From assembly GCA_028023455.1 (NCBI GenBank), contig JAQFVV010006451.1, forward strand, positions 667,501 through 731,500: DNA of 64,000 nt. The letters run 5' to 3'. The notes under the pieces were generated by a model, which saw only the letters and a program-made list of their open reading frames with translations, ran no database searches and was not told the origin of the DNA. The stretch is from Epiperipatus broadwayi. Taxonomy: Eukaryota > Onychophora > Udeonychophora > Euonychophora > Peripatidae. Below, piece after piece: positions 24,999-36,865 of this stretch. Both the position numbers and the translations under genes were made by a program. How positions within the stretch are numbered: the stretch's first letter is position 1; each line of letters starts with the position of its first letter.

Positions 24999-26695
24999 CA
25001 ATGCATTGTAATTTTAATACTAACATGATACTATATGGAGAGTTTGTCACAATTTTAATACAATAGTACCAATTATTATTTATATGCAATAAAAAGAAAG
25101 CTATAGTAAATTTATAAAATTGAATATATCAATAATAAATTTACAAATAAATATTACCTATAACTAACTTAATACATGTTCCTCAACTTCAATAATATAT
25201 ACTTTTTATATAAGCTAGTGGAAGTAATGTATATACCATAAGCTAGCTATAGTTAATATTTACTTGTATATTTTAATATTAATAAATAAATTTTACGTAG
25301 TTACTTTTATTTCTGTTTTTATGTTGATATAAATTTTAAATTTGAAACAAAAAGAAAATATGCTTGTGGAAAAGCTGTACATCACATATTGTGCCCTGAC
25401 AAAAACAAAAAGAAAAATATAAAATAAACATAGCTGCCCTCATCTGAATTCAAATCTGATTCATGTAACACATATTTTTTTTCCAGCTTAAAACTTTTTT
25501 TCTTTCAAGTAATTAATTTCTCTAGGTAATCATGTTAATTATCTAATGTTAATCAGTAAATAAGTATATCTATATTGTCTTTTAGCGGTTAAAGTAAAAT
25601 TAAAAACCACTCAAATTCTCATGATCTGACAATTGTTATACCAGATTACTAAAGATTTTATTGAACCCCTATAGCACAAATATAGGCAATTTTTATTTCT
25701 ATAGCAGGTCTTATGAAGTATTTCTTATTATAGATGAAGCTAACACATTAAAATAAAATGTTTACAAAGAAAACAAAATTATTTTTTTAAACAAAATGAT
25801 ATAAATTTGATTTAACAAATTCGTTTTAAATTTTAAAGAAATCTTGATTAAACATTTTAGAATAAAATATATAAAATTTTAATAGAGAGTAATTGTGCTA
25901 GTATAATCATTAATTGTGTCATGCAGAAAATCATGAAAAGCAATAAATTATTCTATTCACTTTACAATAAACAGATAGGGAGCCCCTTTTCCTGCAGTAG
26001 ACTCTTTTATATTTCGACCTAACTGTCCACATTTTTTAAATTCTTTTTGCATTGTTTTTATAAAATTTTACAAGTAAATTACACATCTAATAATTTTACA
26101 TTGCTTTTTTTTTAAAAATCTGACAATGTTGAAAGACAAGCAATCTACTTCAGATGCAACTGTAATCCAATTATCCATTACATAAACATTTATTAACTGC
26201 CACTAATATATATATAATTATCATTATTTTTGAATATCCCAAACAATATATTCATTCGTAATAAATTCCATCAAATGAAAAACTAAAAATAATATCCATA
26301 CATTTATTCGCATATATTTATTATTTATAATACATTATATATCTGCATATATTAAAATATTTAAAATATATTCAATATTTTCTATATGTTATTTTAAATT
26401 ATGATGCTTTTAATTTTGTACATTAATGTAAAAAAAAAAAAGTATTAAATTACTACTTTTTAAAAAATAATAATTTAAAAATGTATGTTTAAAATTATTA
26501 ATTTAATAATATTTTTATTATAAATGAATATATTTATAAATAATATTGCTAGAAAAATTAACAAATATCTATTATTCTTTTAATATTTTATATTTTAATT
26601 TAAAAATGATATACAAATATCAACATACAGTTAAAATATGTAATTTAGTTCCAGAATCATTATTTACTTTAGGGTGTAATTTTCTTATGTATAAA
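24999..26695. other. Non-coding AT-rich stretch
   Basis: I see nothing beyond AT-rich sequence. Local A/T runs (for example 26430-26520) are extreme even for this window. Confidence 0.5.
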
Positions 26696-26704
26696 GTTTA
26701 TAAA

Positions 26705-27044
26705 CAATTCAAAACAAAGCAAAACTCTCCATACAGTAGTGCCATCTTGTGCTAACAAGAGCAATCAATGGATGCCAGAAGGCTTGTGCATAAAATCCCT
26801 ATCTAGTGCCTACTCATCCAATATCCAAGGCTCCTCACTGATGAAGGCCACAAGCCAGAAACTAGTCTGTGGATATTGGATGAGTAGGCACTAGATAGGG
26901 ATTTTATGCACAAGCCTTCTGGCATCCATTGATTGCTCTTGTTAGCACAAGATGGCACTACTGTATGGAGAGTTTTGCTTTGTTTTGAATTGTTTAATAA
27001 CAATTATGTGCTAGTATGAGATAGTGATCATGTGATGTTTAGTG
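26705..27044 (+). mobile_element. HH-A palindromic element
   Basis: Near-perfect snap-back arms run from AAAACAAAGCAAAACTCTCC (26711) to its complement ending near 26985, about 110 bp each, with the ribozyme between them. A short tail (GTGATCATGTGATG) follows on the right, as in other HH-A copies. GTTTATAAA at 26696-26704 and 27045-27053 is a possible 9 bp target duplication. The inverted arm begins just beside the ribozyme, so the palindrome arms themselves extend helix I. Confidence 0.65.
26818..26881 (+). ncRNA. Hammerhead ribozyme at the tip of the HH-A palindrome
   Basis: CTGATGA is at 26838-26844, helix II is GGC-CACAA-GCC, GAA is at 26858-26860, helix III is ACTAGT (26861-26866) and the cleavage base is C26867. 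Helix I has an inner CTCCTCA/TGTGGA stem with one mismatch. After an asymmetric bulge it continues as CCAATA/TATTGG into the long palindrome arms. Confidence 0.7.
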
Positions 27045-27053
27045 GTTTATAAA

Positions 27054-28080
27054 GCTTATATTTATTTTTTCTTATTTTTTAGTAAATATACTATTTTTGA
27101 AATTATTTTCATAAAGAAATATCATATACTTTTTAAATGTAGACTAATAGAATGCCTTTTTATCATTTCCTGTTGCATAAATCCTAATATATAATTGATT
27201 TTTTATGTTTTATTTGTATGTATTTATTTTATTTTCTTGTTTGCATTAATTATATTTTATTTCATTAATACCATTCAATTCTTTTTCATTATTTAAATAT
27301 TTATTATTCTATGTATTTATCATATTAAACTTTTTTGACAATTATTTTTATATTTTATTTGTTTATCATATGTCTTTGTACCTATGTATTTAAAATCTTT
27401 ATCAATATTTTTGATATTTATTAAACTTTTCATTGTTTATTTTGTTTTTTATTTTTAAATTCTTTTATTTTTTTCAATTTCTTTTTTATAGAGTTTTTTT
27501 GAACATTAATTAATTTTCCTACATATTATTTTGTTTCAATTACATATTTTATATATCATTTTCATATTAAAATACTAGTTTATGATATTAATTTACTACT
27601 GGGTTATTTTTTTATATAATTTATGAGTGTAATTTGGTTTCTTCATTATTAACTTGTTTTTCAATTAAAATATTAAAAAAAAAAATTGTTTTTCAATTGT
27701 AAATTTAATTTTTCATCATTTATGTTATCTGTTAATTTTTCTATTGGATCTGATTTATAAAAGAAAAAACCACTATAAATAATCATCTACTTATATAAAA
27801 AAAGATTGAAAATCAATCAAGTGCATTATACGAAGTGATCCATTTGTAAAGAATTGGCCTATATATAAAATGGCAATAACTAAATAATCAACATATATAA
27901 TTAAAATACAACACACATGACTACAGGTTACCCTTAAGTCTTTCACTAACCACAAGCATATCAATCTCTTTGTATTTTATTTATTATTACAATTAATGAA
28001 ATATTTAGTGATAATGTATTGCCATGTATTGCTAGGGTGTATTATTTAAATTACATATATATATATATAATAAAACAAGT
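27054..28080. other. Non-coding AT-rich stretch
   Basis: Strongly T-rich on the plus strand (27060-27720). No gene, RNA or repeat unit was recognised. Confidence 0.5.
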
Positions 28081-28084
28081 CATA

Positions 28085-28378
28085 ACTTTTGTTACTTGCT
28101 TTTAAGCTTGCATTTAAATTATCACTAGATGGAGCTTACCAATAGCTCTAATCAAGCTTTATTTTATAAGTGCCAAAAGAGAAAGGATTCAAAATCTCTA
28201 TCGGAAAGTCCCTATCTCCAGACCAATTGGTTTCGAGCTTACTTCACTGAGGAGAGTCATAATCTCAAAACCAATTGGTCTTGAGATAGGGACTTTCCAA
28301 TAGAGATTTTGAATCCTTTCTCTTTTGGCACTTATAAAATAAAGCTTGATTAGAGCTATTGGTAAGCTCCATCTAATG
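28085..28378 (+). mobile_element. HH-D palindromic element
   Basis: The snap-back has arms from GATGGAGCTTACCAATAGCTC (about 28129) to GAGCTATTGGTAAGCTCCATC (about 28352), with its centre near 28245. On the plus strand CTGAGGA (28247-28253) is followed by a helix II (GAGT-CATAA-TCTC), then AAA instead of GAA (G12 to A at 28267), the palindrome ACCAATTGGT and C28280. The minus-strand copy keeps CGAAACC and the palindrome but has lost the CUGANGA strand at the junction. Neither ribozyme looks active. Confidence 0.6.
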
Positions 28379-28440
28379 ATCATATATATATATATATACA
28401 TCCATTATATATATATATATATATATATATATAATGGATG
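28379..28440. repeat. AT-rich perfect palindrome
   Basis: TATATACATCCATTATATAT is followed by a long TA run and its complement ATATAATGGATGTATATA. It can form a hairpin or cruciform and may be a tail of the adjacent element. Confidence 0.7.
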
Positions 28441-28789
28441 TATATATTAAAATAAATAGCATGCTCTTTCATAAACTATTTATATTTAATATATCACTTA
28501 AAATCACTATTAGTTTTAACTTGCGAAGCATCTTGATTTGATATTCACTCATCAGCCTTGTTTTTTATCTTTTCTTCATATTTTGTTCAGTAATAGTTTT
28601 ATCATGTTTTGAAGAAAGTCAGCCATTTTGCCACAAATTTTGAGGCCTTCAGAGTTTTACAAACTAATATTGCTTCAACTTATCTTTACCATTTTGGAAT
28701 TATTTGTAGTACTAATTTTCCAGTCAATCTTTGACAAAAAAATCTGACAATGTCAATATCATACTAATCTTCTATATATATTACAGAGG

Positions 28790-28985
28790 CAAAACTCTTT
28801 ATACTGAAATGCCACTCAGTGCAAACCAGAGTAATCAATGGATGCAGAAAGATTTGTGCATAAAATCCCTTTCTAGCTTGTGGCTTTCATCAGTGAGGAG
28901 CCTTGGATCTGAGAGCACTACACCTATTGATTACTTTGCTTTGCACTGAGTGGTGCTACTGTATAGAGATTTTTGCCTCAGTGAA
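28790..28985 (-). mobile_element. Rearranged HH-A fragment
   Basis: HH-A blocks are present (GGCAAAACTC, GTAATCAATGGATGCAGAA, TTCATCAGTGAGGAGC) and the ends are inverted repeats (GCACTGAGTGG and complement). On the minus strand CTGATGA and helix II remain, but helix III and the cleavage site are deleted, so the ribozyme is dead. Confidence 0.55.
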
Positions 28986-29559
28986 AACAGCTTGGGTAAG
29001 AATAAAAAAATGGTGATTATGTGATGCTTAATGGTTTCTTACAAATATCACACACATTTAAATTTAAATGCAAAACCATAACATAATACAAAAAAGTAAT
29101 AGTATTAATGACTAGTACATTGTTTGACTCAAGGATTTTCAAAGTGTGCTCTATTCTTTTAATATTTCAGAAAAAAAATATAATTTCAGAAATCTATTTG
29201 CATACTTAAGGTTATTTATGCAACATATTTGTAAAATCTTTATTTAAACCAAATAAATAAATAAATACTTACAATTAAGTTATATCTGAAAATTTTTGTT
29301 TTTAAGAAGACAATTAATAAAAATATAGTTATGATAAAATGGAAGGTGATTTTACTTGCTAACAAGATTTTTGTAAATGTGGGTGAATAAATTTTTTGCA
29401 AAATTTTAATAAATAATATTTAAATTTTAAGACACCTTTTATTTCTTTTACAATGTCTCAATTAAAATTTGTTTCCATTTTTTAAAATGAAATTTAAAGA
29501 AGTAATACTTTGTTCAATAATTTTTATAAATAGCCAAGATTATTAGATGTGATATGTTG

Positions 29560-30115
29560 GACTATTTCCATCATCTATGAGTGAATGTGGAATGTATAGA
29601 AAATTTTAAACTTTATTTAAACTTACCAAATACAAACAACTTGTTAATAATAACAGACAAATGGACAACACAGGTTAGTAATTACACAATGTTTTGAGTA
29701 GTATTATTCTCCACTCTTCTTCAGGTGTTGCTGGCCTATATGTACAGTAACAATATTTGCTTAGAAGTTGAACTTGCACCTTTAGATTCTTGAATATCGA
29801 ATTTAAGGCAAACCCTCTTTGACAGAATAGCTCAGTTGGTTAGAGCATTTGCCTTAAATTCGATATTCAAGATTCTAAAGTTTAACTTCTAAGCAAATAT
29901 TGTCACTGTGCATATAGGCCAGCAACACCTGAAGAAGAGTGGATAATAATATTACTCAACACATTGTGTAATTAATAACCTGTGTTGTCTATTTACATAT
30001 TATTACTAACAAGTTGTTTGTATTTGGAAAGTTTAAATAAAGTTTAAAAATTTCTATACATTCAACATTCCCTCATAGATGATGGAAATAGTCCAATATA
30101 TCACATCTAATAATA
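29560..30115. mobile_element. Palindromic tRNA-derived SINE-like element
   Basis: Arms of about 250 bp run from GATATGTTGGACTATTTCCATC to its complement ending near 30112. The roughly 35-base loop (29814-29848) contains an A-box-like GAATAGCTCAGTTGGTTAGA. Both arms carry TTCGATATTC, a weak B-box-like block. The arms also carry CACCTGAAGAAGAG, a hammerhead-like phrase, and a tail shared with 36.7-36.9 kb and 54.8-55.0 kb. I read it as a SINE-like copy that snapped back at its 5' tRNA end. Confidence 0.6.
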
Positions 30116-32279
30116 TACCATCATTACAAACCTTCAGACAAATAGCTAACATTATGATACAATATAAAATGAAAAAAATATGACCAAAATTGTCCTAGAG
30201 TCTTTCAAATCAAATGAGTTAACTCTTTACCAATTTTATATATTTGATAGCTCCTGAGACTGTTTGTCTTTAAATTTCCAAAAAAAATTGAAATATGTTT
30301 TACAATGTACATTTACAAACAAAAATCATTCCTAATTGTAATATTTCAATTTTAAAAGTATATTAAAAGTAATAAAACTGACAGTAATCAGAATAATCGC
30401 TTTTTTATTGAAAGACGACCATAATTTCTAATAAAAATGTTTTACAAGTCAAACAAAATTTGTTTTAACTCCTTTTCTAAAACGCACAATTTATTGTTAA
30501 GTTATCATAAAGTTATGAAATTCTGTTTTAAATTTTCACATATATTTATTATTGAAATGACAAAAAAATAACTACTGCCATGATTATAAAATGTTTCTTT
30601 TTCAGACAATCATGACACCTTTTTGTTTTATGTAATGACTTCTCTTCTTCTGAGAGCAAGTGTTTTTAATATAATCTAATTTATTATACATAGTCTTGTA
30701 AAAAAAATAGTTACAAATATATTGCAAAAAATAATGATAAATATATATATAAACTATAGAAAATATACATTTCCATTTTTGAAACTCGGCAATAGATTGA
30801 GCATGCTCAAAAGCTTTTGCCAAAAGTTCTTGAATTAAACTACTAATCAGCAAAGTTGTCAGATACTTTGTCTTATGTTTCTTTGAATAGATATTATATT
30901 TTGAGATTTATTTTGATTTAATAAAATTAATATTATTTTACTTCCTTTTTGCCATGAAATGAATACAAAATGTAAGCAAATATAGACTAAAGATAGCCAC
31001 AGGAAAATGAATTAAAGCAGAATGAACTACAGTATTGTCAATGGCACTGCAATCTATTCTTCAAAACTCAGAAAGAATTGGTGAAATCAATATATTTTAG
31101 TTACATTTTGTTAAAAGCATATATACAAATAACAAAATTATGCTTACAAATATCAACATTCATCTTTACCATTCAAAACAAAACAAAAAATAATAAAATT
31201 AATGATAACTCCACATTTTTAACAAATTAATTTTCACCCCAAATAAATTCTATATGTGAACATCACAGACTTATTAAGAAATAAATATTTATTTGTTTTT
31301 TTTTTTTTAAAACTTATAATCAAATCAATTTATCTGCCACTTTTTTATTGATATACTAATTGCTATTAATATCTATATACAACAGTTATAATTTAAATGT
31401 TAATTATTAACTGGTTTTCAACTATGAAATTTGTGAAAAGATTTTTATTTAAAGTATTTATTGTTTGTCATGTGAAAAGATTCTCATCATTTAAAACTTA
31501 TAGTGCAAATTTCAGCAGCATTGAGATGGTTTTGAGATCTTACAACAAAGGTTTCAAGACAACTGTATAAAAATATACATCAATGATAATGAATTATTTT
31601 ATAAGTTAACTAAATCCATTATAATACAAAATTATTTTAATTGTGACATTATATAATATATAACACCTATCAATTCAATCACAAAAATATCAAATAAAAC
31701 ATTACAAAGCAATAAATTATCAAAATCATAAAATACATTAAAACAACAATTCACTATTGCAGTATTGATCCTATGTAAGATCTGCATTTTCATACTGATA
31801 TTTTAAATCAATTAAAGTTTTGTGTTTAATAAAATACACTTAATTCATTTAAAAATTCTAATAATCTAAAATAAGATAATTACATTATTTTAGATTCACT
31901 AGCAAATAATTGAATTGAAATAGCCAACCAATTTCAGAAACATATAATTTTTTACAGCAATTATATAATCAATAACAAATTTATGATAGTGCTATGGTCT
32001 CCTACTACTTTGGCTGTATACAACTGATGAAGCACTAGATTTTATTCGAATTTTTGTAATTTGTGAATATATTTGTATAAATCTAATACAGTTTGATCAA
32101 TAAATGAAATCTATTTTATTAGAAAAAAATTGAATATATGTCATAGCAAAAATGAATACATATGGGAATGAGTACCTTCAATGTAAGCCATTAATAGAAT
32201 TAATGTATAAAAATAGTTAAAAGTTTTTTTTTATATAATTAAAATTATAATATAAATATATATAAAACCAAAACTGTCT
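30116..32279. other. Non-coding AT-rich stretch
   Basis: I see no supported gene. Near 32025-32060, CAACTGATGAAGCACTAG followed later by TCGAATTT recalls a ruined hammerhead or pseudo-LTR end, but helix II cannot be closed. The 83-codon frame at 30602-30853 has no recognisable features. Confidence 0.45.
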
Positions 32280-32479
32280 AACACTATACTCGCAAAATAA
32301 AAATGCAAAACCATAAAACAATACAATACTAGATTAAATTCAAAATTTTACCAAAATCCTTACACAATCATGGTTTCATCTACTACAAATAGACCTTCTC
32401 AAGTGAAAATCAATCAAAGAAAACACACACATACACACATATATATATATATATACAAACAAACAAACCTTCCCATAAT

Positions 32480-32881
32480 TCATTTCAAACTCCACCTTCC
32501 CTTAATATCAAAAGAAGTCTTCATAAGATTGATAGCCTCAGAATCAAGGAGTTTTATCATCAAAGTCTCCTTTATTCTTCTTTTTAACTCATTCTTTTCA
32601 TAAAAAATAACCAAAGCATTGTTAAACAATATTCTATGACCTGTATTCAATTCATGAATATATAAAGCTGAGTTAAGATATCTATGTTTAACTCTACTTA
32701 TATGAACCTTAACCCTTTCATTAAGGCTAAATTTACTCTGGCCTACATAAAATTTACCACAACTACATGGAATTTTATAAACAATACCAGGAATAGACCT
32801 ACTATCAATAGACTGCTTTGAACTATTAAGTAATGAATTCAAAGAAGGTTGCATGGAGGAAAGGTTCTGATTTGAATTCAT
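32480..32881 (-). pseudogene. GIY-YIG endonuclease domain, Penelope-like (left arm)
   Basis: A 133-residue frame. After a junction-derived N-terminus it reads GIVYKIPCSCGKFYVGQSK, the GIY...YIG pair with the internal CSC motif known from Penelope-like elements. Next come the conserved Arg (LNERVKVH), a His-rich stretch (H-V-K-H-R) and IYEKNELKRRIKE-type residues, ending at EAINLMKTSFDI. In intact elements this nuclease nicks target DNA so that the element's reverse transcriptase can prime. Here the first ~20 residues come from the palindrome centre and the reverse transcriptase is absent, so this is a domain remnant with an open frame. Confidence 0.75.
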
Positions 32882-33234
32882 TACTTAATGGTTCAAAGCA
32901 GTCTATTGATAATAGATCTATTCCTGGTATTGTTTATAAAATTCTATGTAGTTGTGGTAAATTTTATGTAAGCCAGAGTAAATTTAGCCTTAATGAAAGG
33001 GTTAAGGTTCATATAAGTAGAGTTAAACATAGGTATCTTAACTCAGCTTTATATATTCATGAATTGAATACAGGTCATAGAATATTGTTTAACAATGCTT
33101 CGGTTATTTTTCATGAAAAGAATGAGTTAAAAAGAAGAATAAAGAAGATTTGGATGATAAAACTCCTTGATTCTGAGGCTATCAATCTTATGAAGACTTC
33201 TTTTGATATTAGGGAAAGGTGGAGTTTGAAATGA
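32833..33234 (+). pseudogene. GIY-YIG endonuclease domain, Penelope-like (right arm)
   Basis: The mirrored 133-residue copy, overlapping its partner tail to tail across the palindrome centre. YVG has become YVS, and P to L precedes the CSC motif, so it is probably less functional. It ends RERWSLK and a stop at the same place as the left copy. The two copies share almost all other residues. Confidence 0.75.
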
Positions 33235-33415
33235 ATTATGGGAAGGTTTGCTTGTTTGTGTGTATATATATATATATATGTTTTCTTTGATTGATTTTCA
33301 CTTGAGAAGGTCTATTTGTAGTAGATGAAACCATGGTTGTGTAAGGATTTTGGTAAAATTTTGAATTTAATCTAGTATTGTATTGTTTTATGGTTTTGCA
33401 TATTTATATATATAT

Positions 33416-34039
33416 ATAATCAAAGATGTATTTAATATTTAACTGATTTCATGTAAACCTTCAGTGAAAATCATACATTCATTGCATTGAATGTACATTT
33501 TTAATAATAAAACACATTTTTAGCAGTAAAATTGTATTATTTATTACTTTCTACTTTATAATCTATAGTATTTTAAGAATTTCGTTATTTTTAAAATTGT
33601 TTCGTATAATTTTTAAATATTATATTATGATAAAATTAAAAACACACATTATCAAATTACCTTATTGAAAGGCCATATATCTTGAAAAAGTATTTTTTTA
33701 AAAATAAAATAAAAGTAAAGGTTCACATTGAAAAAGTTAAAAAAGTGTAAACAAAATATTATGCTCCTGGATAATCACTCATAAGCAGCTATAGGGGCTA
33801 TTTGCAAATGAGTACCACAACTCTAATTTCAAGAGAGAGAAAAATAAAAAGGCGAAACAAATAATAATAAACTAGAGATAAGTTTTTTGATGATTTATAC
33901 AAACTAATCTATAATCCATAAATACAAAAAAAAATATCAGGATATTCCATTATTATGTTAATTTTATATTTTATGCTAGTTATTAACTTTCTTTGCAGAA
34001 AACTTTTTTTTTTTAAATATTTTATATTTCAAAGGGAAT
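33416..34039. other. Non-coding AT-rich stretch
   Basis: Nothing recognised apart from A/T runs. Confidence 0.5.
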
Positions 34040-34562
34040 TTATACAGGAAAAAAAATTAAAAAAAAAACATATTTAGCTATATAAGATGAACAAATTAAG
34101 ATTACATTGTATATAAATAAAAAACATTTACAAAAATTGGTAGAAGAACCAGAATGATTTGATGATGGTGATAATAAGGGATAAGCATAACTCATTACAG
34201 GTTGGAAATCTTCCATGTGAGAGAGACCAAGATGCTCCATATATATCTTATCTGGTGAAGAAATTTCTTTGTCTTTTATTTTAGTTATTTCAAATTTATT
34301 ATTAAAATTATTTGAAATGTCTTGTATTGTTACTATTGTTGAGAAATATGCACATTGTACACCATAGTGCATAGAGGATTAAAGTAGTAGTATGGTTTTC
34401 TGCAAAATTTGCATTTGGAAATGATTGTAAAATGCAAGTAGATGGAACTGTTGTTCTTTCCCTATGCATTGAATTTATATAATTTCCAGCAGGTTCTACA
34501 CTGCTCAATTGAAACAGGGAATGATTTTGATTCTCCTCTTTTCTGTGGCATAGGCCACACAT
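34040..34562 (-). other. Possible coding exon(s), unassigned
   Basis: On the minus strand two overlapping frames have less repetitive composition than the surroundings. 34308-34562 reads MCGLCHRKEENQNHS...NFAENHTTT. 34040-34372 reads MHYGVQCAYF...SPDKIYMEHLGLSHMEDFQPVMSYAYPLLSPSSNHSGSS before a poor hydrophobic tail. The Ser/His-rich end resembles the C-terminal region of a regulatory protein, and TTTTTGTAAATG just after it could be a splice donor. The frames do not join without a frameshift or splice. I cannot name a family and this may be chance. Confidence 0.2.
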
Positions 34563-35019
34563 ATATCAATGTTGCTATAATATGTTTCATATTTGAGGAA
34601 ATACCTAATTGTAGTTCTTCAATATATTTTATTCTGTTCTATATCTTCCCAATACTGCACATCTTTAAAATGCCTTTGAAATATTCTTCATAAACAGGGC
34701 AATATTATCATAACTAATACAAAACATCAAGAATAAAGTTTAATTTAAATAAACTTGGAAAACCATAGATTGACCACACCAATATCTATCATTACTTCAA
34801 ACAAAATCTTGTTTGTTTTACAACGTTTTTAGAAACTTAATTTACTTAAATTTGTATAAGAATAATAAAGATTGCTTACCTATTTCCCTATCTTTTGAAT
34901 CGTTTGTTGATTATTTGTTTTTGTTTTTAAATTCTATTTTACAAAGACGACTTTAATATATGAATTTTTTTCTACAGTACAGGTTTTTTCGTACCTGCAC
35001 TCCAATATGTAATATGTAG

Positions 35020-35180
35020 TAGGTTTGAACTCAAACTTTCACCCCTCAACCATTCATGCTATCTCATACTGCTGATACACTTGATCACACACATGTCGGA
35101 AAGATAAATAATCACCAACAAACGTATTTCATGCTAAATCAGCATTCGTCAGTTGGTCCAGATTATCGTCTCTACAACTT
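35020..35180 (-). mobile_element. HH-F element
   Basis: It shares the ordered blocks of the copies at 44.1-44.4 and 58.0-58.4 kb: TCAAACTTTCAC, CATGCTATCTCATA, GATACACTTGATCACA, AAGATAAATAATCACCAA, TTCATGCTAAA, CAGTTGGTCCAGATTA. It is non-coding, and the ribozyme lies on the minus strand. Confidence 0.65.
35115..35156 (-). ncRNA. Hammerhead ribozyme, HH-F copy 1 (decayed)
   Basis: On the minus strand: CCAA, CTGACGA, a perfect ATGC/GCAT helix II with loop TGATTTA, GAA, ATACGTTT, then TTGG. The base at the cleavage position is G, which is not compatible with hammerhead cleavage, so this copy is probably inactive. Confidence 0.6.
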
Positions 35181-35344
35181 TAAAAGATTGTTGCATGATG
35201 TCATTAATTACTTTTTACATAATGTTTGTAATTCCTTTATCATTCTATTTTCTTTTTTAATTATTTATTCTATTTATCTAAACATTATTACTTATAAGTG
35301 GCAATCTGTACATGGATATCTTTATATGTTAACAGATTCAAAAT

Positions 35345-36605
35345 AAGTAGTTTTCCAAAACGTCTATTGACATCTTAGCTAGCCATCCAACAGTGGTTGG
35401 TAAATGGGTAAATAACTGTTATTAGATAAAGGATAGTCTTATAAATCTATATTGGGATAGTCTGAAAAGTGTGTGTGTGCTGCTTGCAAAAAGAAAAAAA
35501 ATTGATTGGAATATGATATGGCTTTCAACATTGAAGCATAATGTAACCATAGTTACCGTTTCATGTCAAATTGGCTTTACCTTTTTTTTTAAAAAAAAAA
35601 AGAGTTACCTCATAAAATCCTTTATCATTACTTAACTTCTTGATTTGCGAGTGAATAATATATTGTTGTTTTTTTTTTTGTTTTAAAAATTACAAACATT
35701 TACGTTTTTTTTTTCTTTTTGACAATTTATTTAAAAAGTTGTTATATCCGGAAGGAAAAACGAAAAAATAATCAATTCGCAGGCCAATGCGTCTTGTTTA
35801 TTTTTTTGTTACACATATATCTTTCTACTGGTTATGAATAATCTCTGAAACAAACGAATTATAATTAAATATTTAAAAAATATATTGAATTTTATTAAAA
35901 AATAACAATTTTATTAAACAGTTTTTGATTATGTGTTAAATAATCGCAACCATACGAAACTCTTTTGCTTTAGATTAGCAAGTTATATGCAATGTAAACA
36001 GTAACTAATAATTTGAATATATTTATAATAGCTAACATACATAATATGTCGGTATGTTTAAAGATTTTTTTAAAGACTTGAAAGAGTTTTATAGCAAAGA
36101 ACATTCAGACTACGAAGTAAAAAAAAACGTAAAAATTGGAAATTGATAAAACTACATAAAATGATAAAAAAATAGACTTGTGAAAAACAAAATGTTTAGA
36201 ACGAATCCGCTAATTTCCTAAATCTAAAGTATCTATTACAAGAAAAGTAGATTTGGAAGTAATCAATGAATCAAACTCAGAAAATTATTTTGAAAAAAAA
36301 ACTATACATATATTTGGAATTATTACTCAATATTTTTTAAGTAGAATGTAGTATGTGATGTGATAAATTTATATGAAAAATTTATTAAATAGTTTAGTAA
36401 TATATAATAAATAAAATAATAGAATGATTTATAAAAAGTTTGAAAATTAGAAAGGACAAGACTAGTTAGTCGTGGATCGTGAGTTCCGTATATATTCCTC
36501 TCCATTTGCACCAAACTATACAGGACTATGTATAAGTTAATTAATCCTAATAATACTTAAATAGTCAAACCAATAAATTTGCTAGTTACATATTTACAAA
36601 CTAAT
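35345..36605. other. Non-coding AT-rich stretch
   Basis: No gene or element recognised. There is a short T-run/A-run hairpin at 35582-35602. Confidence 0.5.
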
Positions 36606-36611
36606 ATTCCA

Positions 36612-36865
36612 TGCTAAAAGAAGATATGCTCAGTTGGTTAGAGTACATATTCAAGAATCTAAGAGTCCTAGGTTCGATTCACATGCTAATACTGTCACTG
36701 GTCAGGCCAGCAACACCTGAAGAAGAGGGGAGAATACTACCTCTCAAAACATTGTGCATATACTATCCTGCTTAATATTGCTAATAATTGAATGTATTTG
36801 GAATATTTTAATAAAGTTAAATTTTTCTAAATACATTCAATACTCAGATGATGGAAATAATCCAA
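36612..36865 (+). mobile_element. tRNA-derived SINE with hammerhead-like core
   Basis: The A box TGCTCAGTTGGTTAGAGTA (36627-36645) and B box GGTTCGATTC (36671-36680) have tRNA-like spacing, so an internal RNA polymerase III promoter is likely. Downstream, CACCTGAAGA (36714-36723) is followed by an AGAGG/CCTCT stem and CAAAAC (36745-36750), where a CGAAAC would be expected. The tail GAATGTATTTGGAATATTTT... matches the palindromes at 29.6-30.1 and 54.8-55.0 kb. The CTGAAGA...GAAAC arrangement is hammerhead-like with one extra base beside helix II. Confidence 0.65.

Larger units (their letters stand above)
32280..33415. mobile_element. Palindromic Penelope-like element 3' end (lineage 1)
   Basis: Two inverted arms of about 550 bp meet near 32860. 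Each holds a GIY-YIG endonuclease reading frame and a 3' UTR with a CA/TA microsatellite. Both outer ends carry a degenerate hammerhead-like block (33296-33345 plus, mirrored at 32364-32413). It reads TTGAGAA in place of CUGANGA, then a five-pair GTCTA/TAGAT helix II, GAA, the palindrome ACCATGGT, T, and a CAC/GTG helix I. The reverse transcriptase domain is missing. Confidence 0.75.

Noticed and set aside
29828-29900. Functional tRNA gene
   Set aside because: Only the A box is tRNA-like; there is no acceptor or anticodon stem, and it sits in the loop of a palindromic repeat.
32025-32075. CAACTGATGA...TCGAATTT as a seventh hammerhead family
   Set aside because: No helix II can be closed between the two blocks and helix I is not pairable.
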